NCBI GenBank assembly: GCA_002104945.1
Contig: MCFH01000011.1
Span: 877,501 to 941,500, forward strand
From: Piromyces finnis
Taxonomy: Eukaryota > Neocallimastigomycota > Neocallimastigomycetes > Neocallimastigales > Neocallimastigaceae
Reading direction: 5' to 3'
DNA: 64,000 nt
Made by a program: the position numbers and the translations under genes. The notes under the pieces were generated by a model, which searched no databases, was not told where the DNA came from, and worked only from the letters and a program-made list of their open reading frames with translations. This document shows, piece by piece, positions 55,201 through 64,000 of the stretch (position 1 is the first letter of the stretch; each line of letters begins with the position of its first letter).

Positions 55201-56553
55201 TCTTATTATATTTAGCTATTGATTCATTTATTCTGGAAGAAGATTGTAAATCATTATTATCATCTTCTTTATTACTACTTTCTTTGGTAATATTCTTATT
55301 AGAATGGAGATTAACATTTAATTTAGTATTTGATGATAGATTTATATTATTGTTGTTGCTGTTGTTGTTGTTAATATTTTGACTATTTGTTATATTTTTA
55401 TTTATATTTGGTAATACTTTTTCTAAATTTCCATTATTTTGGATTTTTGTTGGAATATTATTACTATTTATGGCATTTTGTCCTTCTTGAACATTTTTAA
55501 TACAACTTTTACTATTATTAGCACTTATATTTGTATTATCTACATTATGTAACTGAGATGCAAAACTTGCAATAGATATACGTTGAGTATTTTGATTTGG
55601 GGGGTAATTTATGATATTTTTTTCTGGAAGTGATTTATTTAAGCTATACGATATTTGTGACTGTGATTGTGAGCCTGACAAGGTTACTGAATCAGTCAAT
55701 CTGCTATCAAAACCAAATTTTTTGAAATCTTCCAATTGTTTATTCAATCGGAAAGATTTTATTTCCTTTTCATATTGCCTAATTAATAAAAGATATGAAA
55801 TTAAAGATAAAAGATCAAGAATAATACTTATTGTAAATAGCCAAAAAGATGAACCCAATTCATGATAATCTGTTTTAATTAAATAGATTACTTCTAGGAT
55901 AAGTTTTAATAAAACTGAAAAATTTTTAAATAATATATCAACAAAAAAAAAAAAAAAGGAATTTATGAATATTAAAATGAATATTGTCAGTATTATTATG
56001 CTATATATTATATATTAAATAATATGATTTTAAACCCTAATTCCTACTTACCTAAAATTCCAAAGCATAAATATATAATATAATAAGATTTTCTGTAAAA
56101 ACGATTTACTCTTAATAAAATAAGTAATGAAATAAATGAAATAATTGTAAAAATCATAATCATTATCATATATATAAAATCTAAAGCACTTGTAAAAATT
56201 GGTTCTTTTAATTGAAAATAATTATATTTGAGTTGCCATTTAGGTAATGACAATGATATTATAAATAGTACATAGGAAATAACACTCGATGCAATTGTAC
56301 AATATAAAAGATTTTTACATAAATTGGTGGGTCTTATTATTTTAGATATCTGATCACTAACTATATTATCATCAACATCTAATTTTTCCTCTTGATTTTT
56401 ATTTAATTTATATGGAATATTTTTAATATTAATATTATTATTTGTATTATTAAGGGTAACTGAACTACCATTTACTGAACTTCTAGGATACGATGAATCG
56501 TTATATCCTGATACATTTGATATATCAACCTCTGTTACATTTGTAATATCCAT
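52295..56553 (-). CDS. Four-segment membrane protein with long disordered tail and C-terminal SH3 domain
   Basis: Two exons, 56553-56052 and 55869-52295, one GT-AG intron of 182 nt, phase-consistent (1,358 aa). N-terminal 80 residues are Asn/Ser-rich. Hydrophobic segments at about 81-104 (followed by LPKW), 123-147, 155-167 and 173-197, i.e. a tetraspan. Then about 1,030 residues of Asn/Ser/Gln/Pro/His-rich low-complexity sequence with Pro-rich patches (QPPPQQHNQLPKPPIPQRP), and an SH3 domain near 1233-1290 (YIPQNESEIELNIGDVVEI, DGW.VGKN, GAFPQECL). A short helical tail follows. Tetraspan plus C-terminal SH3 recalls the fungal osmosensor Sho1, but Sho1 is far shorter; a claudin/Sur7-like protein with an added SH3 is the alternative. 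Plasma membrane polarity or osmosensing scaffold is inferred. Confidence 0.75.
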
Positions 56554-59500
56554 TTTTTTAATATTAAATTTAAAATGATTTTGGTTTTATACGCAAAATT
56601 TTCCTTTTTTATTGTTTAGAAATAATTTTATTATATATATCAAAAACTTTAATAATTATTATATTATTACAATTATTAAAATAGTGATGTTCGATTTTAT
56701 ATTTTCTTTAAAAAAACATAATATTTCTGAGAATTTGGTATATTTATATATTTATAATAAGTTATTTTTTATTAAGAAAGTTAAAATCTTTCTCTTATAT
56801 TTAATTAGTCCTTTTTTTCAAAGACTTATTTTTAAAATATTGGAAATAAATAATTGCGAAATACTTTTTCTTTGTTGTGATTAAATAATATTTGCTTTTA
56901 TCTACTCTAATCTCTAGTTGTAAAAATAAATATATATTAATTTTAAAATTTTACTAAAAATATATATTAATCATATGAAATCAATATCAATATAGGATTG
57001 TATATGTTATAATTTAATTGTTATATGAAAATATGATATATATATATTGTTTTAAATACTGTTCTAATGAATTTTGATTATTGATTTAAATTTAAATTGA
57101 TAATACCTTTAATTATAATTGTTCTAAAATTATTTTTACTTAAAAATTAAATGATAATAATCAAATGAATGTATTTGAAAATGATATTAAACATTAAGTA
57201 TAGAATATATTGATATTTAAATATGTATATATTAATTCATTATAAAAAAATAATTATTTTTAAAAAATATTGAGCCTTAAAGATATAAATTATGCTACTA
57301 AATAAAATTAAAGAAAATATATATTGTGTCTTTAATATTTTAATTTCTATGTTTTAATTATTTTTTCATATTTATATTATATTGAATATTATATCCCTTT
57401 CTCTTTTCTTTTTAATAAATCTTAATAAAATAAAATAAAATAAAAAAAAAAAAAAAAAAGAAACAACCTTTCTTTAATATATAAAATATTTAAAATATTA
57501 AGAATAAAAAAAATAATATATATATTTTAATATATATTGATTTGTATTTTAATATATTTTAATATATTGCTCAAGGATATGATGAGATATATTGGTTGGT
57601 TTTTATTAATATATTACAAAATATATACTATAAAATTTCAACCTATTATTTATATATTGTTTATAATATCTAGTAAAATTTAATATATTTACAATAAAAG
57701 CTAGATATAATGATAGAATTTAGAAATTATACTGAATAAAAATATGTAGTATTAACATAGATTTATAAAAATATTATATATACAACATTTTTTTTAAAAT
57801 TTATAAAAGGAAAAAAAAAAGTAATGAAATCAGATAGCCAAGATAAAATGTAAAAATAAATATAGAAGAAAAAAATGAAAAAGATGTTGATACTAAACGC
57901 TTCATTAATATATATTTAATTAATAACAAATGGTAATAAAATGCTTATAAATGAATATATATATAATTTTACGCCAACAATTTGTTAATTAATTATATTG
58001 AATAATAGTAATGAACAAATGTGGAATAAAATTTCCAAATTTAGTAAAATAAGCAATGATAATCAATAGATAATGGATTATAGCTTAATATAAGCTATGA
58101 TAATCAAATATTTAAAATATATCAATATTCATCATGTTAATTATACTATGTATAGTATATTGAATAATAACTACTTATAAAGATATTAAAAGATAAAGAA
58201 ATTTAAGATTTTTTTTTAAAAAAGTGAATGTATTGAAATAAAATTTATGTATACTGTATTAATGAATATATCACGTGTATTATTATAAAATACAATGATG
58301 GGATATATATTAAAGTATATCAAATTGACTTATTTTTAAATTACACAGAAATCTTTTGTGACATTGTGGCTTAAATATTTTAGAGTACTACAAATATTAA
58401 TTTTATTAAAGTAAATAATAAAACGCATTATTAAAGAAATATAAATAAATATTTATTATACTATATTCCACATAGTACATATTCCACATAGCTGCTTATA
58501 TTTTTAACCTTGACAACTGATGAATTGTGTAACTTTTTTTTTTTAATAGTCCTCATATTTTAAACCTATAAAAAGTTTAAATATTTTTTTTTACTAATGC
58601 TAACTTTTTATAGCTTTTCAGTTGATTATCAATAAAATCTATAATACATTTTGTCAAACATAAATATTCAAAAATATATAAATAATTGTGAAAATAAATA
58701 ATAAAATGTACTAACGTATTTATATAAATTATATAAAATATTTATAAATTTATAATAAAGTATAATAAAATAATATAAATATAAAATTTTAATAATTATA
58801 AATAAAAGCAATATTTTAATTATTTACTTTTAAAAATACTTTATTTATTCAACATAATTAAATAATACTCTAAATATGATTTATGATTTATCATAAATTA
58901 TTAATTAGAAAAATGAATTTAGATTAAATAATCCATTTTAATATTATTTTATTTATTTTTGATTGCTAAAACTTAAGCTACTTTTTCTTCTATTTTTGCT
59001 TTGAATTAGAGAATTGATTTTTAAATTAGGGAAATATTAAATAATAATATTAAATAATATATTAGTATTTATTTATAATAAATGATTAATAATTATATAT
59101 CAAAATAATAATAGTAGTAATAATAATATAGCATTAACAAAAACTATAACCATTTTAAATTTAATATTTTTAATTATGTATTATATCTTTATTTCATTTT
59201 TTTAATTTATTTTTATATATTATTATGTAATTATTCATTTATTTATTTGTCATTTTATTCGTTCCCATTATATATTAAAATAAAAATTGTAAAGTTTTTT
59301 AAGTTTAATATGAAAATGAGAAACTTTAAAATTAATTAAAATTTCTATATATGGCAATTTAATAATATATCTATTTTATTATTCATATTAATTATTATTA
59401 ATTTTTTATTTACACATACAAACATACAAGCATTACTATTTCGTATAATAAATTATTAAATGTTAAGTATAAGCATAATAATATGTAGCAGTAGTTAAAT

Positions 59501-61398
59501 TTAATATGTAATTATCTATTTAAAAAACATTTTTTAAAATAACTCATTTCATAATTTTCTTAATTTATACAAAGGTTGATAAAACCGTTACTAAAATATT
59601 AGTCTTTGTTCAAGAAATCTTAACTATTTTGTTATCTTCTTCATCTTATAAATATTAATTAAAACAGTATTATTCAATAAGCTTTTTAAAATGCCCATTT
59701 AGCTCATGTTTACTCTTTATTATTACGATTTATAAAAATTAACCTTTTTTTAACTCTAACATTCAAATTTAATTATAAAATATATTTCTATTGTATATAA
59801 AAATTTAAATTCATGAAAGTTTCAGTTTTCTTTAGCTTATAAAAATATATTTTATTATTACAACTACTATCTAATACTTAAACACCATAAAATATATATA
59901 TTTAATAAACATTTATCAAATAAAAGCTTGGATTATATTAATACTATAGTATTAATATTTAAGTCGAATAAAAATTTTTAAAAAAATTACAATATTATTA
60001 CTTTTATTATAATAATCCCAAAAATGAAATAAGCATATTCATATTACAATATTTAATATTGTAATATGAACTTAATTATATATCAGTAATTTATATTTAT
60101 AAAAGTTAAAATTTATAATCATTAATTTTTTTTATAATTAAATTTTTAAATATAAATAAAAGCGACTTAGCGCAGTATAAAAATAACCACTTGGTTAAAT
60201 ATTTCCTTATTTTAACTTTTTATTTATTATAAATTAAAATATTTAAAAAAAAAAAAAAAGCAGAAAACCGCAATATAAATAAATATTAAATATAAATAAA
60301 TTTTTTGTGATAAGCTAAATTAAATATTTCAATATATGCTATTTTTTATATTTGTTTATTATCTCTTATTTAAATTTATATGTTATTAATATTATTTTAT
60401 AATAAATAAAGTTTAGAAGCAATTAATAATTCCTTTTATTATTATTGTCTATATAATTTCTAATATATAAAATTTTATATAAAGTAATAACAAATATTAT
60501 AATTCTACAATAGATTAAGCCACATTCAATAGAAATAATAAAACAAATTTAATATAAATTCAAATTAAAAATCCAATATATTATAATAAATAAATAATAA
60601 TAAATAAATATTTATTTTTAATATAAATAATATAATCATTTTAACCTAACTATTTATTATTGATAAATTTTAATTTATAAATTGTTAAATAACTTTATTA
60701 TATATAAAAATATATTTCTATACCCTAAATTTTTGTATTTTCAAGCTATATATTAAATACATATACGGTTTAAAAATCATATATTACAATAATATTAGGT
60801 TGTATTGAAGTTAAATATGATACAATTTTATTTATATTGAATATACTTTAATAAATAAACTATTATATATTATATTTATTATTTAATATAATAATATAAT
60901 GTCAGTAATATATTTTAAACATTTTATTTATATTACCAATATATATGATAATATATAAGGATGAATTTACTAAAATTCATTGGATAACACATTTATTATT
61001 TTATTGAAAAAAGTATACACTCTAATATATATTTTAGTTCTATTACTAATAATTACAAAAAAAAAATAATAATTTTTAATTTATCAAATAATATATTATA
61101 GTTTAATATTAAAATATATTGTAATCAAATATTATCATATATTAACATACTAATAGATTATAATACTTTTTAATATTTATTAGTAGTTTTTATAATAATA
61201 GTCAATTAGTAATATAATAATTTATTGACTATAAAATGATGATGTTATCCTTTAAAAAAATTTTTATTTAGTTTTTTTTTTAAATATAAATATAAATATA
61301 AATAATCAAGAAAAAAAAAACATTGTAAAAAATAAATATTAAATTAAGTCATTAGTATTTTTTTTTTTTTTTTTAGAAAAGTAAATAAAATTTTGAAA
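56554..61398. other. Long AT-rich intergenic region
   Basis: 4.8 kb of extremely AT-rich DNA between divergent genes. No ORF with a recognisable domain, no LTR pair and no RNA gene that I can support. The 90-codon ORF at 56612-56884 is Ile/Phe/Asn-rich and most likely chance. Confidence 0.6.
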
Positions 61399-62135
61399 AT
61401 GCGTTTCACCAACACTTTATTATTAGCTCTTTCTGCTGTCGCTGTTCAATCTGCTGTTGTCCCAACTGAACAACAACAAACTACTACTGAAACCAACGCT
61501 AACACTAACACTAATGCTAACACTAACTCTCAACAATTAACTGCTGAAGGTAAAGAAAAGAAGTTTATAGAATATAAAAAATAATATAATGTTAAATAAA
61601 TTTTAAAATAAATTGAATAATAACAATTATTAATAAAACCAATCACTAAAAATATATTTTTCAATGAATAGCTCAATGTGTTATTAACAGTAACTGTAAC
61701 CAAGATGTAAGTTGTATTGCTCGTTGTTACAATGTTCCAGCACCAACTAATGATATGGTTTACAAAACTAATGACTGTGCTTCTAAATGCCCAGATCCAA
61801 CTAAGGACAGTTCAGGTTACTTAAAGTGTTACAATGATTGTGTTGACAACTACTACATGGGTAACAATGTCAATGCTGCTACTCCAAACAATACCCCAGC
61901 CACCAATACAAACGTTAACAATGGTAACGGTAATGTTGATAATGGTGCTAACAACGCTAACGGTATGAATAATACTAACAGTACTACTAATTCCGGCAAC
62001 TCAATCAATGGTAACTCAAATAACAACCAATTAAAGCCAACTAATAACAACACAGTTTCTAACACTTCTTCTGCCTCTACAATGAAGATTAGTGCTCTCG
62101 CTATTGCTGCCTCTGTTATTGCTTTATTATTTTAA
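61399..62135 (+). CDS. Secreted GPI-anchored Cys-rich protein
   Basis: Exons 61399-61549 and 61672-62135, GT-AG intron of 122 nt, 204 aa. ATG at 61399 begins a clear signal peptide (MRFTNTLLLALSAVAVQSA). Thr/Asn/Gln-rich stretch follows, then an eight-cysteine domain (QC.....C.....C...C ... C...C ... C...C, about 52-110), a long Asn/Gly/Thr-rich low-complexity spacer, and a hydrophobic C-terminus after Ser/Ala residues (STMKISALAIAASVIALLF) typical of a GPI signal. Expected at the cell surface or wall, heavily glycosylated. The coding sequence is noticeably GC-richer than surroundings. No specific family is recognised. A T-run and A-run precede the start. Confidence 0.85.
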
Positions 62136-62757
62136 ATAAATTAATAATTCTTTAAAAAAAATCTTTAAAAAAAATTATATTTTTTTTTTAAAATCTTCAA
62201 AATATAAATTAATTATTATCGAATTTCCGTTTTTTTTTAAAATAATATATTTATATTAATATAAAACGCATTAATATAGAACAGAAATCTATTAATATCA
62301 CTTTTAATCATAATTAATATTCATTTATTTAAAGTTTAAAATAAATAAAAGTTAAAAATATTTTAAATATCAAAAATTGGAAGTTTAACTATTCTTTTAT
62401 TATTTTATAATAAATAATAGCTTTTAACTATTCTTTTATTATTTTATAATAAATAATAGCTTTATGCTTTACACTAATTAAAAAATAAAATTGATAAATT
62501 TATTTTAAAGAAAATAATAAGTAATATTATTAAAAAATATTAATTTTTCTAGCATTTGTGTATTGTATAATAAAGTTTAACGATAGTAAAGAAGAAATTT
62601 TTAAAGGTCGTATTAATTAAATTTTGTTATTGGTCAACAAAAGTTATTGTGTAAAAGTCTTAAGAACTTCTTTCACATAATTTTAAAAATGTTTTTTTAT
62701 ATTTTTTCAATGGTTCAAATTCAATTATGAATTCTCTATTAAAAGATAAAATAATAC
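62136..62757. other. Spacer with a 38-bp tandem duplication
   Basis: 62384-62460 holds two back-to-back copies of a 38-39 bp unit (TAACTATTCTTTTATTATTT...), each with an internal palindrome. No gene is visible. Confidence 0.7.
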
Positions 62758-62838
62758 GTCACCTGCAGGACTCGAACCTGCGCTCCCAAAGGGAAATGGC
62801 TTAGCAGGCCACCGCGTTAACCACTCCGCCAAAGTGAC
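62758..62838 (-). tRNA. tRNA-Ser(GCU): tRNA-Ser (anticodon GCU)
   Basis: 81 nt, no intron. Acceptor GTCACTT pairs with AGGTGAC; anticodon stem GTGGC/GCCAT closes the loop CTGCTAA with anticodon GCT; a long variable arm typical of serine tRNAs; T-arm GCAGG-TTCGAGT-CCTGC. CCA is not encoded, as usual in eukaryotes. A T6 run lies after the 3' end within about 90 nt but no strong terminator is adjacent. Confidence 0.95.
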
Positions 62839-63804
62839 TACACAATTTTTTTGATAACGGATTGGTAGTTATATTACAACTTTTTAACTACTTCTTCTGT
62901 TATCTTATATTGTTTTATCTCGACAGCTATTGTACGAGCTTTAACAATATCTACTAGTTTTATTAATTTATTTTAAGCTATTTTATAGTTTTAATAGTTT
63001 TATTATTTAATAATATTTATATAGAATAATAACACCAGATTTATTCTATAAAATATTATTTATTATTAACACAATAATTACAAATTAGACAAGTTTAATT
63101 TCGTTTTTATATTTTCTTTTATTTATTGTTCTTACGCTCTTTTTAACAATAATTTTTATTATATAAAAACTTATTTTTGTCTTTTTAAATATTATTATGT
63201 ATTCACTAATTAATTATATTAACTATTATTAAAATTTAACTTATTATTAATAATCTAAGTCTTCCTATTTTCTACTAAAAATTATTATTATTCTTTATAT
63301 TAAAAATTATTTTTATAATTTAACCCAATCAAATATATAAATTTATAAAATATTTGATTTTATGTAAATTATATTTTTATAATAAACTATATAAAATTAT
63401 TTAATAATTATTTTATAATAAAATTTTCTACTAATATCAAATGTATAATATATTTATAATTATTATTTATCAAGATTTCCTCCCCTAAGATACGACTTAG
63501 TGGTAGCTGATAAAAATATTCATAAATAATAATAAATATATAAGTTTTTGATATTTTTATACTAAATATTTAAAAATTTAAATTAAATTTTTTTTTTTTT
63601 TTTTTTTTTTTATATATATGATAAAAATAATATAAAATAAAGTTTATAAAAAAAATGATGAAAAATTTGAAAATTTTTATTAATAAAATTTTTTTTCAAA
63701 AAAAGTAAAAAAAATAAAATAGATGAGATAAAATTCGTCTTCAGTATATTAATATGTGTTTTTCTTGAAATTTATATAATAATCGCCATTTTTTTTATAT
63801 GATT
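62839..63804 (-). other. LTR-like repeat copy 2 and 3' region of a Ty3/gypsy element
   Basis: 63158-63474 matches 6172-6482. On the minus strand a purine tract (AGGGGAGGAAA, about 63478-63490) sits between the integrase stop at 63805 and this repeat, so the repeat is probably this element's 3' LTR, some 320 bp from the tRNA gene. T-run at 63587-63611. Confidence 0.5.
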
Positions 63805-64000
63805 TTATAGAGAGGACAAATAGGGCTTCACATTTTTAATATGGACATTACGTTCTAATATCTTATGCGTGTCCAGTGTTTCTAGAACTAAAGTGTTGAA
63901 TTTTGATACTTTCTTCACTTTAAATGGTCCTAAAAAGAATGGATCTAATTTTTTTCTACCTATATATCTTACCAACACTAGATCATCTGGCTTGTACCGG
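63805..64000 (-). CDS. Ty3/gypsy integrase C-terminus (partial, extends past window end)
   Basis: 64 codons open to the window edge, stop TAA at 63805-63807. Reads KPDDLVLVRYIGRKKL then DPFFLGPFKVKKV, HKILERNVHIKNVKPYLSSL: the GPY/F module at the end of gypsy integrases, with no chromodomain after it. It is a different family from the four elements above. Confidence 0.8.
   Translation of the reverse strand, partial: RYKPDDLVLVRYIGRKKLDPFFLGPFKVKKVSKFNTLVLETLDTHKILERNVHIKNVKPYLSSL

Noticed and set aside
56612-56884. 90-codon plus-strand ORF
   Set aside because: Ile/Phe/Asn/Lys composition expected from AT-rich noncoding DNA, no domain, and antisense to the upstream flank of the SH3 gene.

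Overview
The window looks like nuclear DNA of a very AT-rich, intron-bearing fungus. An anaerobic gut fungus (Neocallimastigomycota) or another zoosporic lineage fits best. The evidence is extreme AT content outside genes, long A/T homopolymers, Asn- and Gln-rich proteins, many short AT-rich GT-AG introns, a fungal-type histone chaperone, a dynein roadblock light chain, and chromodomain LTR retrotransposons of the Tf1/sushi kind. The assignment is inference; no rRNA or other definitive marker is present.

Layout. 1-5161: 3' part of an Rtt106-like histone chaperone (+), facing an 11-exon RFWD3-like RING/WD40 ubiquitin ligase (-). 6508-34543: a gag/protease-type retroelement ORF split by nested insertions. 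A tandem of two identical chromoviruses shares its middle LTR (LTR-int-LTR-int-LTR, 6916-19507, minus strand). Immediately beside it is a third Ty3/gypsy element (19517-33832), whose own 5' LTR is split by a fourth (19553-27227). Target-site duplications allow the order to be read: GTTCT around the tandem, TATTG around the third, TTAAT around the fourth. 34544-39744: solo LTRs, some nested. 39745-46021: a gag-PR-RT-RNase H ORF of about 1,968 codons with no integrase, its 3' end split by a solo LTR. 46859-48785: a decayed Ty1/copia element lacking reverse transcriptase. 50452-56553: a four-exon dynein roadblock gene and a membrane protein with four hydrophobic segments and a C-terminal SH3 domain. 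61399-62135: a secreted, GPI-anchored Cys-rich protein. 62758-62838: tRNA-Ser(GCU). 63805-64000: the end of another Ty3/gypsy integrase.

The strongest unusual signals are in the retroelements. All three autonomous Ty3/gypsy families lack a tRNA primer-binding site. Each instead carries, at the 5' LTR boundary, an 11-12 nt complement of its own predicted RNA 5' end, placed 36-44 nt after a TATA box, as in Tf1 self-priming. The fourth element has a textbook -1 frameshift signal between gag and pol (A AAA AAC, 6-nt spacer, 10-bp hairpin). The tandem elements carry a tRNA-like pol III promoter (A box, B box, T-run) at the start of each LTR. Host genes were modelled by hand; every splice junction given is GT-AG and phase-consistent, but none has transcript support.
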